A DNA stretch of 64,000 bases from Streptococcus mitis (GTDB lineage: Bacteria > Bacillota > Bacilli > Lactobacillales > Streptococcaceae). A program made the position numbers and the translations under genes. The DNA lies in NCBI RefSeq assembly GCF_009496155.1, contig NZ_WIJP01000002.1:1-64000 (forward strand), read 5' to 3'. The notes below the pieces were generated by a model. The model saw nothing but the letters and a program-made list of their open reading frames with translations. It searched no databases and was not told the origin of the DNA. The first letter of the stretch is position 1. Each line of letters opens with the position of its first letter. Of this stretch, positions 38,486 through 49,058 are shown piece after piece.

Positions 38486-41400
38486 TTACTCAGCAGCTTC
38501 TTCTGTTGCTTCCGCTTTTGCTGCTTTCTCAGCTTCTTCAGCTTCAAAGGCTGCTTTAGCCTCTTGAGCTGCTTTTTCGCGGGCTTTTTCAAGGTCATCT
38601 ACGTGGATGACATCTTCGTCCATTCCTTCATCCAAGTCGCGAAGTTCCACTTCTTGGTCATCTTCGTCTAGGACACGCATGTCAAGACCAAGTGATTGCA
38701 ATTCTTTTACAAGAACTCGGAAGGATTCTGGAACACCTGGTTTTGGAATTGGTTTTCCTTTTGTAATAGCTTCATAAGCTTTCAAACGTCCGTTAATATC
38801 GTCAGACTTGTAAGTCAAGATTTCTTGAAGGACATTTGACGCACCGTAGGCTTCAAGAGCCCAAACCTCCATCTCACCGAAACGTTGTCCACCAAACTGA
38901 GCTTTACCTCCGAGTGGTTGTTGAGTAACGGTTGAGTATGGTCCGACTGAACGCGCGTGCAATTTATCATCAACCATGTGGTGGAGTTTGATCATGTACA
39001 TGACACCAACTGACACACGGTTATCAAACGGTTCCCCAGTACGTCCATCGTAAAGGATTGTCTTGGCATCGCTGTCCATACCTGCTTCCTTAACGGTTGA
39101 CCAAAGATCTTCAGAACTTGCTCCGTCAAAGACTGGTGTTGCGATGTGGATACCAAGAGTACGGGCTGCCATACCAAGGTGAAGCTCCATAACCTGACCG
39201 ATATTCATACGTGATGGCACCCCAAGTGGGTTCAACATGATATCGACTGGAGTTCCATCTGGAAGGTAAGGCATGTCTTCTACAGGAACGATACGAGAGA
39301 CAACCCCTTTATTTCCGTGACGTCCGGCCATCTTATCTCCGACCTTGATCTTACGTTTTTGAGCGATGTAGACGCGAACCAGCATGTTGACACCTGATTG
39401 CAACTCATCTCCATTTGCACGTGTAAAGATCTTAACATCACGAACGACACCATCGGCACCATGTGGTACACGAAGAGAAGTATCACGCACTTCACGAGAC
39501 TTGTCTCCGAAGATAGCGTGCAAGAGACGTTCTTCAGCTGAAAGGTCTTTCTCACCCTTAGGTGTTACTTTACCTACAAGGATATCGCCTTCTTTAACCT
39601 CAGCACCGATACGGATAATACCCATTTCGTCAAGGTCTTTAAGGGCATCTTCACCAACGTTTGGAATTTCACGAGTAATTTCTTCAGGCCCAAGCTTTGT
39701 ATCGCGCGTTTCTGATTCGTATTCTTCAAGGTGGACAGATGTATAGACATCGTCTTTAACCAAGCGTTCGCTCATGATAACGGCATCCTCGAAGTTGTAA
39801 CCTTCCCAAGTCATGTAGGCAACGATTGGGTTTTGTCCAAGCGCCATTTCTCCATTTTCCATAGAAGGTCCGTCAGCAATGAAATCGCCTTTTTCAACGA
39901 CATCTCCAACTTTTACGAGAGTACGTTGATTGTAAGCAGTACCTGAGTTTGAACGACGGAATTTTTGGATGTGGTAAACGTCCAATGAACCATCTTCACG
40001 ACGAACTTCTACCTTGTCAGCATCTGCATAGGTAACTTTACCGTCATACTGAGCAATCACAGCAGCTCCTGAATCGTGGGCTGCTTGGTATTCCATACCA
40101 GTACCAACGTAAGGTGCTTTAGGATTAATCAATGGAACAGCCTGACGTTGCATGTTGGCTCCCATGAGGGCACGGTTGGAGTCATCGTTTTCCAAGAAAG
40201 GAATACATGCTGTCGCAACGGCAACTACCTGTTTTGGTGATACGTCCATGTAGTCAACAACATTAGCTGGATACTCTTGGTTGACCCCTTGGTGACGTCC
40301 CATGACAACTTTCTCAGCAAAGGTTCCATCTTCATTCAGACGAGAATTAGCCTGTGCTACAGTAAATTCATCTTCTTCATCAGCTGTCAACCAAACGATT
40401 TCATTGGTGACAACACCCGTTTCACGGTCAACCTTACGGTATGGTGTTTGAACAAAACCATATTTATTCAAGTGCCCGTAAGATGACAAGTTGTTAATCA
40501 AACCGATGTTAGGTCCTTCAGGTGTCTCGATTGGACACATACGTCCGTAGTGAGTGTAGTGCACGTCACGCACTTCATATCCAGCACGGTCACGTGTCAA
40601 ACCACCAGGTCCTAAGGCTGACAAACGGCGTTTGTGAGACAACTCAGAAAGTGGGTTGTGTTGGTCCATGAACTGTGACAACTGTGATGAACCAAAGAAT
40701 TCTTTAACAGCAGCTGTTACAGGACGGATATTGATGATTTGTTGTGGCGTCAAGACTTCATTGTCCTGAACAGACATACGTTCGCGGACATTACGTTCCA
40801 TACGAGAAAGTCCAAGACGTACTTGGTTGGCAAGCAATTCACCAACCGCACGGATACGACGGTTTCCAAGGTGATCGATATCATCTACACGTCCAAGTCC
40901 TTCAGCCAAGTTGAGGAAGTAGCTCATCTCAGCAAGGATATCTGCTGGAGTGACGATACGAACCTTGTCATCTGGATTAGCATTACCGATAATCGTTACA
41001 ACACGATCTGGATCAGTTGGAGCAACAACCTTGAATTTTTGAAGAACAACTGGCTCAGTCACAACCGCTGCATCATTTGGAATGTAGACAATCTTGTTCA
41101 AATCGCCATCCAAATGGCTTTCAATGCTTTCAATCACGCTACGAGTCATGATTGTTCCAGTTTCTACCAAGATTTCGCCTGTTTCAGGGTCTACCAATGG
41201 CTCAGCAATAGTTTGGTTAAGCAAGCGTGTCTTAACATTGAGTTTTTTATTGATTTTGTAACGACCAACTGCTGCTAGGTCATAGCGACGTGGGTCAAAG
41301 AAACGAGCTACAAGCAAGCTACGTGAGCTTTCAGCAGTCTTAGGTTCACCCGGACGAAGGCGTTCGTAAATTTCTTTCAAGGCTTCGTCGGTACGAGAGT

Positions 41401-42091
41401 CCATTGGATTCTTGTGGATATCTTTTTCAACAGTGTTGCGAACCAATTCGCTGTCACCAAAGATATCAAAGATTTCATCATCACCTGAGAAACCAAGCGC
41501 ACGAACCAAGGTCGTAAATGGAATCTTACGAGTACGGTCGATACGAGTGTAGGCGATATCTTTTGAGTCGCTTTCAAGTTCCAACCAAGCTCCACGGTTA
41601 GGGATAACCGTTGAACCGTAGCCCACTTTACCGTTTTTATCTACTTTGTCGTTAAAGTAAACACCTGGTGAGCGGACCAACTGAGATACGATGATACGTT
41701 CACCACCATTGATGATGAAAGTCCCCATTTCTGTCATGATTGGGAAATCACCAAAGAAAACTTCTTGGGTCTTGATTTCGCCTGTTTCTTTATTGATCAA
41801 GCGGAAGGTTACAAAAATTGGTGCTGAGTAGCTAGCATCGTGGATACGAGCTTCTTCTAGCGTGTATTTTGGTTCCTTGATTTCATATCCAACAAATTCC
41901 AACTCCATGGTGTCTGTGAAGTTTGAAATCGGCAATACATCTTCAAACACTTCCTTAAGACCATGGTCTAGGAAAGCTTTGAATGAATCAGTTTGAATTT
42001 CAATCAAATTTGGTAAGTCAAGAACTTCTTTGATTCTTGAAAAACTACGACGGGTACGATGTTTCCCGTATTGAACGTCATGTCCTGCCAA
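38486..42091 (-). CDS. rpoB: RNA polymerase beta subunit
   Basis: 1201 residues from the TTG start ([15 protein letters not shown]) with AAAGGAG 8 bases ahead; a longer reading from 42130 has no ribosome site. The rifampicin pocket reads [34 protein letters not shown] in two parts without the common resistance changes at the Asp, His and Ser positions, so it looks wild type. [15 protein letters not shown] is the usual active-site segment. The C-terminus carries an Ala/Glu-rich tail. Confidence 0.97.
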   Translation of the reverse strand: MAGHDVQYGKHRTRRSFSRIKEVLDLPNLIEIQTDSFKAFLDHGLKEVFEDVLPISNFTDTMELEFVGYEIKEPKYTLEEARIHDASYSAPIFVTFRLINKETGEIKTQEVFFGDFPIMTEMGTFIINGGERIIVSQLVRSPGVYFNDKVDKNGKVGYGSTVIPNRGAWLELESDSKDIAYTRIDRTRKIPFTTLVRALGFSGDDEIFDIFGDSELVRNTVEKDIHKNPMDSRTDEALKEIYERLRPGEPKTAESSRSLLVARFFDPRRYDLAAVGRYKINKKLNVKTRLLNQTIAEPLVDPETGEILVETGTIMTRSVIESIESHLDGDLNKIVYIPNDAAVVTEPVVLQKFKVVAPTDPDRVVTIIGNANPDDKVRIVTPADILAEMSYFLNLAEGLGRVDDIDHLGNRRIRAVGELLANQVRLGLSRMERNVRERMSVQDNEVLTPQQIINIRPVTAAVKEFFGSSQLSQFMDQHNPLSELSHKRRLSALGPGGLTRDRAGYEVRDVHYTHYGRMCPIETPEGPNIGLINNLSSYGHLNKYGFVQTPYRKVDRETGVVTNEIVWLTADEEDEFTVAQANSRLNEDGTFAEKVVMGRHQGVNQEYPANVVDYMDVSPKQVVAVATACIPFLENDDSNRALMGANMQRQAVPLINPKAPYVGTGMEYQAAHDSGAAVIAQYDGKVTYADADKVEVRREDGSLDVYHIQKFRRSNSGTAYNQRTLVKVGDVVEKGDFIADGPSMENGEMALGQNPIVAYMTWEGYNFEDAVIMSERLVKDDVYTSVHLEEYESETRDTKLGPEEITREIPNVGEDALKDLDEMGIIRIGAEVKEGDILVGKVTPKGEKDLSAEERLLHAIFGDKSREVRDTSLRVPHGADGVVRDVKIFTRANGDELQSGVNMLVRVYIAQKRKIKVGDKMAGRHGNKGVVSRIVPVEDMPYLPDGTPVDIMLNPLGVPSRMNIGQVMELHLGMAARTLGIHIATPVFDGASSEDLWSTVKEAGMDSDAKTILYDGRTGEPFDNRVSVGVMYMIKLHHMVDDKLHARSVGPYSTVTQQPLGGKAQFGGQRFGEMEVWALEAYGASNVLQEILTYKSDDINGRLKAYEAITKGKPIPKPGVPESFRVLVKELQSLGLDMRVLDEDDQEVELRDLDEGMDEDVIHVDDLEKAREKAAQEAKAAFEAEEAEKAAKAEATEEAAE

Positions 42092-42228
42092 GATGATTCT
42101 CCTTTGTAAATAAGTTCCAAGCCTTATCAATCAGGCTTTCTAATCGTCATATGGTTGTAAAACCCCTATCACCGTGTCCTCTTGATGAATTTTCAGAATC
42201 TTTAAGTCTTTGTTACAAATACTCGAAA

Positions 42229-42320
42229 TCCTGAAAAAAAGCACAAAAAGAGCAGCTAAATCTGACTTTTTCAGAAGATTTAACTGCTGTGAGCCTTGTC
42301 TGGACAATATTTCAGACAAA
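42229..42320 (-). promoter_or_regulatory. rpoB leader with attenuator-like hairpins
   Basis: In the ~245-base untranslated leader on the minus strand, TTGTCTG...CAGACAA (complement of 42297-42320) forms a small hairpin. Then AGCAGTTAAATCT pairs with AGATTTAGCTGCT (42251-42288) and is followed by CTTTTTGTGCTTTTTTTC, an intrinsic-terminator layout upstream of the gene. This suggests premature termination as a control of rpoBC. Confidence 0.7.
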
Positions 42321-42343
42321 ACCTACGACAAATGATTACTCAT

Positions 42344-42372
42344 ATTATACCCTATTTAGCTAGATTTTTCAA
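42344..42372 (-). promoter_or_regulatory. rpoB promoter
   Basis: On the minus strand TTGAAA, 17-bp spacer, TATAAT. The transcript would start near 42337. Confidence 0.82.
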
Positions 42373-42539
42373 GAGGATTGACGATTTTTTGACAAAATCT
42401 TTTCCTATAGAAAACTGAGTTTTACTTTTAAAAATGTGATGAGTTCCATTTGCTCTTTGTAAATGGCATTTTTCCTATACCTATTTTATAAAAAATATAA
42501 TAAATCTCTGTTTTGCTATTTTAGCATAGGTTGTTTTTC
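42373..42539. other. Spacer between divergent rpoB and Mga-like promoters
   Basis: AT-rich. CCATTT/AAATGG around a CTCTTTG loop with a following T-run (about 42448-42475) looks like a plus-strand terminator, but no gene precedes it. Nothing else was seen. Confidence 0.5.
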
Positions 42540-42568
42540 TTGACTTTACTAGTCTTTTCTTTTAATAT
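42540..42568 (+). promoter_or_regulatory. Promoter of the Mga-like regulator
   Basis: TTGACT (42540-42545), 17-bp spacer, TAATAT (42563-42568), about 30 bases before the start codon. Confidence 0.6.
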
Positions 42569-42597
42569 ATATGTATAAATATATATGGAGGATTATG

Positions 42598-44082
42598 ATG
42601 AATATCTTGCTTTCTAAGACTGAACAAGATTTGCTATTCTTACTGGAAGAGTTAACCAAACACCATGATTGGACAGAACTCTCAGTCTTGGCTGAAAAGC
42701 TGAATTATTCAATAGAAGAATTGCAAGAGCACCTTTTTAAGCTTGAACAATTATTTCCGAAACTCCTTATTCGATCAACAAAAGAAGGTATTCAGTTGCA
42801 GTTTGACTTTCAAAATACCTTGGATCCCAGGATTGCGATTTTTAAACAGTCTGAAACTTACTCTTTTTTGAACCGTCTGTTTTTCAATGAGGAACAATCA
42901 CTTGACCAAATGTGTCAAGAACTTGTGATTAGTTACGAACGAGTTCAGGAAATCATCCAGCATCTAAATACGAAGCTTCCCCAACACTATGGCATCAGCA
43001 TCCAACCTTCCCCTTTAGTCATGGATGGAACAGAAGAGGACATTCGTGCCTTTTATCTAGACTACTTTAGCCAAAGTTACGACTTTCTAGATTGGCCCTT
43101 CCCTTCTATTTCTGAAGAATCACTCACTCACTTGATTCAGCTATTTTTGGACGCCCAACAAGTTTCACCCAACCTCAGTAGCTTACGGCAAATCAAATAT
43201 ATCCTAGCTATCAATCTAGAGCGGTTTAATAAAAGTCACTTCATTGAAAATCCTACTCCCCTTTTAACCAGTCACTACAGTTCTCTCATGCAAATTACAC
43301 AGTTTGAAGAAAATATTAAGAAGATGGCTAAAAAACTCTGCTTTGAACCGACAATGGAAACACTGGAACAGCTATTTTCAAAACCAGTAAAGTCTTCTCA
43401 AATCGTAACTAATCCTAGTAGTGGAGCGTTAGGAGACATTAATCATATCCAAAAATCCTATCGTTTATTGAGCCAAATTCTAGAAGAACTGGCTAAAGAA
43501 TTTCACCTACAGATTGAAAATCGCGAGGAATTAATTTGGCTCCTTCACTACACTGCCCAATCTGATTTCTTTCATCTACTCAGTAACCAGTCTCTCGACA
43601 GACAGAAATCCCAAATTTTAAGCAGTTATCAAGTGGAATTTCCAAAGCTATTTGAAGTAAGTCAACACAAATTTCAATCTTATCTGACTGAGATGGGACT
43701 AAACAGTAAGCCAAGTAAGCAACAAGAGATGGTCTACACCTTTTCTATCCAAGGGCAACGAATTTTAGTCCAATTACTTCAAAAACTTCCCAAAATACGT
43801 GTTTTAGTCATTAGTCATTTGGATAGCCATCACGCACAAAACCTTATCGACACCCTTGCTCACTACGGCAATAATCTCTATCTCTTTGATTCTTGGGAAG
43901 AATCTACTATTTCATTCTCAATTCTCAATCAAATCCCACACGATATTGTTATCACTACCTTTCCTGTCACCAACTCTCCGAAACCACTTATCTACAGTCG
44001 TAACTTCTCTACGTCAAAATTATTCCACCATCTCCACCTTCTGGCTTCTCAAATTCATAAAGAAAAGCTGACCAAATCGTAA
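42598..44082 (+). CDS. Mga/RofA-type transcriptional regulator
   Basis: A 494-residue protein with the layout of Mga-family virulence regulators: two N-terminal helix-turn-helix regions (about residues 5-60 and 85-130; LSVLAEKLNYSIEELQEHL and LDQMCQELVISYERVQEIIQHL), a PRD-like middle, and an EIIB-like C-terminal part. The second of two tandem ATGs has GGAGG at 6 bases. Family members respond to sugar-PTS phosphorylation. The adjacent pullulanase (same strand, about 100 bases on, own promoter) is a natural candidate target, but that is inference. Confidence 0.75.
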   Translation: MNILLSKTEQDLLFLLEELTKHHDWTELSVLAEKLNYSIEELQEHLFKLEQLFPKLLIRSTKEGIQLQFDFQNTLDPRIAIFKQSETYSFLNRLFFNEEQSLDQMCQELVISYERVQEIIQHLNTKLPQHYGISIQPSPLVMDGTEEDIRAFYLDYFSQSYDFLDWPFPSISEESLTHLIQLFLDAQQVSPNLSSLRQIKYILAINLERFNKSHFIENPTPLLTSHYSSLMQITQFEENIKKMAKKLCFEPTMETLEQLFSKPVKSSQIVTNPSSGALGDINHIQKSYRLLSQILEELAKEFHLQIENREELIWLLHYTAQSDFFHLLSNQSLDRQKSQILSSYQVEFPKLFEVSQHKFQSYLTEMGLNSKPSKQQEMVYTFSIQGQRILVQLLQKLPKIRVLVISHLDSHHAQNLIDTLAHYGNNLYLFDSWEESTISFSILNQIPHDIVITTFPVTNSPKPLIYSRNFSTSKLFHHLHLLASQIHKEKLTKS

Positions 44083-44118
44083 CAAAATCTGTTGCGATTT
44101 TTCTTTTGTTTCAATCTC

Positions 44119-44157
44119 AAGAAAACGCTTGCATATTTTTTTACTACATGCTATACT
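44119..44157 (+). promoter_or_regulatory. Pullulanase promoter with CcpA (cre) site
   Basis: TTGCAT (44129-44134), 17-bp spacer, TATACT (44152-44157). The cre-like AAGAAAACGCTTGCAT (44119-44134) differs from the consensus WTGNAANCGNWWNCAW at one position and covers the -35, so glucose repression through CcpA is expected. Confidence 0.8.
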
Positions 44158-44188
44158 GATAGAGAAATTCATTTATAGGAGAATGATT

Positions 44189-47100
44189 ATGAGAAAAACA
44201 CCATCTCACACTGAGAAAAAAATGGTCTACAGCATCCGTTCCCTCAAAAATGGAACTGGTTCTGTCCTTATCGGTGCAAGCCTTGTCCTGCTTGCTATGG
44301 CTACACCAACTATCTCAGCCAACGAAAATACTACAAGCAATAAGGGAACTAGTAATGAAACTACTACTGTCCTTGCCCAACCTCTTACTGATACAGCAGT
44401 TAACTCTGATAAGAAGGAAAGCGATATTTCTTCACTTAAAAATGCAAACGCTTCCCTAGAGAAAAAAGAAGAAAAACCTGCAACAGAGGCAACCACTCCT
44501 GCTGCAAGCCCTGCTGATTCAGCACCACAAACTGGACAAGATCGTTCAAATGAGTCAACTACTTCTACGAGTCCAACAACAACTGAAACTAAGGCAGAAG
44601 AGCCAATCGAAGACAACTACTTCCGTATCCATGTCAAAAAGCTGCCTGAAGAAAACAAGGATGCTCAAGGACTATGGACTTGGGACGATGTTGAAAAACC
44701 TTCTGAAAACTGGCCTAACGGAGCCTTGTCCTTTAAGGATGCCAAAAAAGATGACTATGGCTATTACCTAGATGTCAAATTAAAGGGAGAACAAGCCAAG
44801 AAAATTAGCTTCCTCATCAATAATACAGCTGGAAAAAATCTAACTGGTGATAAATCGGCAGAAAAACTAGCTCCAAAAATGAACGAGGCTTGGTTGGACC
44901 AAGATTACAAGGTTTTCTCTTACGAACCACAACCTGCAGGAACTATTCGTGTCAACTACTACCGCACGGATGGCAACTATGACAAGAAATCACTCTGGTA
45001 CTGGGGAGATGTGAAAAATCCAAGTAGCGCTCAATGGCCTGACGGAACAGACTTTACGGCTACAGGTAAATACGGTCGCTATATTGACATTCCTCTTAAG
45101 GATGCCGCAAAAGAATTCGGCTTTTTATTACTAGATGAGAGCAAACAAGGAGACGACGTGAAAATCCGTAAAGAAGATTATAAGTTCACCGATTTGAAAA
45201 ATCATAGCCAAATTTTCCTAAAAGACGATGACGAATCTATTTACACAAATCCATACTATGTCCATGATATACGTATGACAGGAGCCCAACACGTAGGAAC
45301 TTCTAGCATTGAAAGCAGTTTTTCAACACTTGTCGGTGCTAAAAAAGAAGATATCCTCAAACACTCCAACATCACTAATCATCTAGGAAACAAAGTAACT
45401 ATCACTGATGTTACAATCGATGAGGCTGGCAAGAAAGTGACCTACAGTGGAGATTTCTCGGACACAAAACATCCTTATACTGTTAGCTACAATTCCGACC
45501 AATTCACTACCAAAACAAGCTGGCGTCTGAAAGATGAGACTTACAGTTATGATGGCAAACTGGGAGCTGACCTAAAAAAAGAAGGAAAACAGGTTGATTT
45601 AACTCTTTGGTCACCAAGTGCTGATAAGGTTTCTGTTGTTGTCTACGACAAAAATGACCCTGAAAAAGTGGTTGGAACTGTCGCTCTTGAAAAAGGGGAA
45701 AGAGGAACCTGGAAACAAACTTTGGATGCAAACTCAGGTCTTGGAATCAGCAACTACACTGGCTACTATTATCAATACCAAATCGAGCGTCAAGGTAAAA
45801 CTGTTCTTGCACTCGATCCTTACGCTAAATCCCTCGCTGCTTGGAATAGTGACGATGCTAAGATTGACGATGCCCATAAAGTGGCTAAAGCCGCCTTTGT
45901 AAATCCAGCTAAACTAGGACCTCAAGACTTGACTTATGGTAAGATTCGCAACTTCAAGACTCGTGAAGATGCTGTCATCTATGAAGCTCATGTGCGTGAC
46001 TTCACTTCAGATCCTGCCATTGCAAAAGATTTGACTAAGCCATTTGGTACTTTTGAAGCCTTTATCGAAAAACTAGACTACCTCAAAGACTTGGGTGTAA
46101 CCCACATCCAGCTCCTTCCAGTCTTGTCTTACTACTTTGTCAATGAATTGAAGAACCATGAACGCTTATCTGACTATGCTTCAAGCAACAGCAACTACAA
46201 CTGGGGATATGACCCTCAAAACTACTTCTCATTGACTGGTATGTACTCAAGCGATCCGAAGAATCCAGAAAAACGAATCGCAGAATTCAAAAACCTCATC
46301 AATGAAATCCACAAACGTGGTATGGGAGCTATCCTGGACGTAGTTTATAACCATACAGCCAAAGTCGATATCTTTGAAGTTTTAGAACCAAACTACTACC
46401 ACTTTATGGATGCTGATGGAACACCTCGAACTAGCTTTGGTGGTGGACGTTTGGGGACAACTCACCATATGACCAAACGCCTCCTAGTTGATTCTATCAA
46501 ATATCTAGTTGATACCTACAAAGTGGATGGTTTCCGTTTCGATATGATGGGAGACCACGATGCAGCTTCTATCGAAGAAGCTTACAAGGCTGCACGCGCC
46601 CTCAATCCTAACCTCATCATGCTGGGTGAAGGTTGGAGAACCTATGCTGGTGATGAAAATATGCCTACCAGAGCTGCTGACCAAGATTGGATGAAACATA
46701 CCGATACGGTTGCTGTCTTCTCAGATGACATCCGTAACAACCTCAAGTCTGGTTATCCAAACGAAGGTCAACCTGCCTTTATCACAGGTGGCAAGCGTGA
46801 TATCAACACTATCTTCAAAAACCTCATTGCTCAACCAACCAACTTTGAAGCAGACAGTCCTGGAGATGTCATCCAATACATCGCAGCCCATGATAACTTG
46901 ACCCTCTTTGACATCATCGCCCAATCTATCAAAAAAGACCCAAGCAAGGCCGAGAACTATGCTGAAATCCACCGTCGTTTGCGACTTGGAAATCTCATGG
47001 TCTTGACTGCTCAAGGAACTCCGTTTATCCACTCTGGTCAGGAATATGGACGTACCAAACAATTCCGTGACCCAGCCTACAAGACTCCTGTAGCAGAGGA

Positions 47101-47893
47101 CAAACAACCAAACAAATCTCACTTGTTGCGTGATAAGGATGGCAATCCGTTTGACTATCCTTACTTCATCCATGACTCTTACGATTCTAGCGATGCTGTC
47201 AATAAATTTGACTGGACTAAAGCTACAGATAGAAAAGCATATCCTGAAAATGTCAAGAGCCGTGACTATATGAAAGGTTTGATTGCCCTTCGTCAATCTA
47301 CAGATGCCTTCCGACTTAAGAGTCTCCAAGATATCAAAGACCGTGTCCACCTCATCACTGTTCCAGGACAAAATGGCGTGGAAAAAGAGGATGTAGTGAT
47401 TGGCTACCAAATTACTGCTCCAAACGGAGATATCTACGCAGTCTTTGTCAATGCGGATGAAAAAGCTCGCGAATTTAATTTGGGAACTGCCTTTGCATAT
47501 CTCAGAAATGCTGAAGTTTTGGCAGATGAGAACCAAGCAGGACCAGTCGGAATTGCCAACCCTCAAGGCCTTGAATGGACTGAAAAAGGCTTGAAATTAA
47601 ATGCCCTTACAGCTACTGTTCTTCGAATCGCTCAAGGTGGTGCCATCGTTGCCCCAGCTATGGAAGAAAGAACAGAATTTGATCTTTCTAGCTTGAATGT
47701 CGAACAAGAACAAGGTCAAGCCCAAAACCTAGCAGCAAATCCTGAAACCCAAGAAACTGCTACAGAGACTCTCTCTCAGAAAGTCCTTCCAAACACAGGA
47801 ACTGAGAGCAAATCTCTTCTTACTCTTGCAGGAATTAGTCTCCTTGCTCTCCTAGGTCTCGGGTTCTTACTGAAAAACAAAAAAGAGAACTAA
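44189..47893 (+). CDS. spuA: Cell-wall-anchored type I pullulanase (SpuA-like)
   Basis: Debranches glycogen and pullulan at alpha-1,6 bonds outside the cell. From the MRKTPSHTEK start: YSIRSLKNGTGSVLIGASL signal (YSIRK type), a Thr/Ser/Pro-rich spacer, two carbohydrate-binding CBM41-like repeats (FRIHVKKLPEENKDAQGLWTW and IRVNYYRTDGNYDKKSLWYW), then the GH13 barrel. Catalytic features: YNWGYDP signature, DVVYNHT, nucleophile Asp in GFRFDMMGDHD, acid Glu in LGEGW, and AAHDN. The C-terminus has the sortase motif LPNTG, a hydrophobic stretch and KNKKEN. It sits before glmS-side genes as in pneumococcus; a CcpA site controls it. Confidence 0.95.
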   Translation: MRKTPSHTEKKMVYSIRSLKNGTGSVLIGASLVLLAMATPTISANENTTSNKGTSNETTTVLAQPLTDTAVNSDKKESDISSLKNANASLEKKEEKPATEATTPAASPADSAPQTGQDRSNESTTSTSPTTTETKAEEPIEDNYFRIHVKKLPEENKDAQGLWTWDDVEKPSENWPNGALSFKDAKKDDYGYYLDVKLKGEQAKKISFLINNTAGKNLTGDKSAEKLAPKMNEAWLDQDYKVFSYEPQPAGTIRVNYYRTDGNYDKKSLWYWGDVKNPSSAQWPDGTDFTATGKYGRYIDIPLKDAAKEFGFLLLDESKQGDDVKIRKEDYKFTDLKNHSQIFLKDDDESIYTNPYYVHDIRMTGAQHVGTSSIESSFSTLVGAKKEDILKHSNITNHLGNKVTITDVTIDEAGKKVTYSGDFSDTKHPYTVSYNSDQFTTKTSWRLKDETYSYDGKLGADLKKEGKQVDLTLWSPSADKVSVVVYDKNDPEKVVGTVALEKGERGTWKQTLDANSGLGISNYTGYYYQYQIERQGKTVLALDPYAKSLAAWNSDDAKIDDAHKVAKAAFVNPAKLGPQDLTYGKIRNFKTREDAVIYEAHVRDFTSDPAIAKDLTKPFGTFEAFIEKLDYLKDLGVTHIQLLPVLSYYFVNELKNHERLSDYASSNSNYNWGYDPQNYFSLTGMYSSDPKNPEKRIAEFKNLINEIHKRGMGAILDVVYNHTAKVDIFEVLEPNYYHFMDADGTPRTSFGGGRLGTTHHMTKRLLVDSIKYLVDTYKVDGFRFDMMGDHDAASIEEAYKAARALNPNLIMLGEGWRTYAGDENMPTRAADQDWMKHTDTVAVFSDDIRNNLKSGYPNEGQPAFITGGKRDINTIFKNLIAQPTNFEADSPGDVIQYIAAHDNLTLFDIIAQSIKKDPSKAENYAEIHRRLRLGNLMVLTAQGTPFIHSGQEYGRTKQFRDPAYKTPVAEDKQPNKSHLLRDKDGNPFDYPYFIHDSYDSSDAVNKFDWTKATDRKAYPENVKSRDYMKGLIALRQSTDAFRLKSLQDIKDRVHLITVPGQNGVEKEDVVIGYQITAPNGDIYAVFVNADEKAREFNLGTAFAYLRNAEVLADENQAGPVGIANPQGLEWTEKGLKLNALTATVLRIAQGGAIVAPAMEERTEFDLSSLNVEQEQGQAQNLAANPETQETATETLSQKVLPNTGTESKSLLTLAGISLLALLGLGFLLKNKKEN

Positions 47894-47911
47894 TCTAGCC
47901 CTCCTATAGAA

Positions 47912-47949
47912 CAATCCCCCAAGCCTTGACGCTCGGGGGATTGATTTTT
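47912..47949 (+). terminator. Terminator after the pullulanase
   Basis: CAATCCCCC / GGGGGATTG stem, then ATTTTTG. Confidence 0.9.
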
Positions 47950-47990
47950 GTACAACATTTGTCGTCATAATAAACTTGAGTAGTTTTTTA

Positions 47991-48780
47991 TTAAGCCTCT
48001 TTCATGGCAAAGTACGCCCGTACTTTTGGTGCCACTTGTGTGCCGAAGAGTTCAATAGCTCTCAGAACCTGGTCATGAGGCATGGAGCCAAGCGGTAGAT
48101 GGAGCATAAAGCGGTCCAAATCTAAATCCTCAATCATGCGAATCAATTTTTCTGCCACCTGATCTGGATTACCCACAAACATGGCGCCATTTGGTTCTAC
48201 CTGCTCCAAATATTGCTCATAACGTAATTCCTGCCAATGCGGCCGATCTTTGGAAATAGCATCCACTACTTGCTTGGTCGGATGGAAATAATCTTTCACA
48301 GCCTGCTCGCCATCTTCAGCAATCCAATCCCAAGAATGGGCTCCAACCTTTAGTTCATGACTGGCATAGCCCGCTTCGCTCCCAATCTCACGATAAGCCT
48401 GAATCAACTTTTTAAAATAACAAGGGTTACCGCCAATAATGGCATAGACAATCGGTAAGCCTGCCTGAGCAATCTTCACTGTTGATTCGACATGACCACC
48501 TGTCGCTATCCACAAGGGCAATTTGTCCTGAACTGGACGAGGATAAACTTCTTTGCTAGAGATTGTTTGGGTCAAGCGACCTTGCCAGTCTATCTTGGTC
48601 TTCTCATTGACTAACTGGAGCAAGTCCAATTTCTCATCAAAGAGGGCTTCGTAGTTCTTTAAATCATAGCCAAACAAGGGAAATGATTCCGTGAAAGAAC
48701 CCCTTCCAGCCATAATCTCCGCTCGTCCATTTGACAAAGCATCGATGGTCGCATATTGTTGAAATTCCCAATTCTACCAT
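47991..48780 (-). pseudogene. LLM-class flavin-dependent oxidoreductase, internal deletion
   Basis: The C-terminal 248 residues (SNGRAEIMAGRGSFTESFPLFGYD, WIATGGHVES, GAMFVGNPDQVAEKL) belong to the luciferase-like monooxygenase family, usually ~340 residues. Upstream, a start codon (complement 48778-48780) encodes MVELGIS, the usual beginning of this family, and runs straight into TTTCAACAATATGCG, which encodes FQQYATIDALSNGR in another frame. About 95 residues appear lost and the frame is shifted. A shorter product from 48737 could be made but would lack the N-terminal flavin-binding strands. Confidence 0.85.
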
Positions 48781-48829
48781 TGTGATTCTTCCCGTCTATT
48801 TCTTTCCTGCAATTTGAAAAATTATTCTA

Positions 48830-48988
48830 ATACTCAATGAAAATCAAAGAGCAAACTAGGAAGCTAGCCGCAGGCTGCTCAAAACAGTGTTTTGAGGTTG
48901 TGGATAGAACTGACGAAGTCAGCTCAAAATACTGTTTTGAGGCTGCAGATGGAAGCTGACGTGGTTTGAAGAGATTTTCGAAGAGTAT
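48830..48988 (-). repeat. BOX element with boxB
   Basis: TACTCAATGAAAATCAAAGAG to TTTTCGAAGAGTATA, with one boxB and part of a second. It separates the broken oxidoreductase from glmS. Confidence 0.92.
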
Positions 48989-49058
48989 AACACGAAACTT
49001 GAGTACAAGCAACCAATCTGCTCACAGGAAAAAGCCTATATAACTAGACTTTTTTAGC

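Noticed and set aside
46721..47566. 281-codon open frame on the minus strand inside the pullulanase gene
   Set aside because: It is antisense to the catalytic domain, which is clearly coding on the plus strand. No ribosome site or family pattern.
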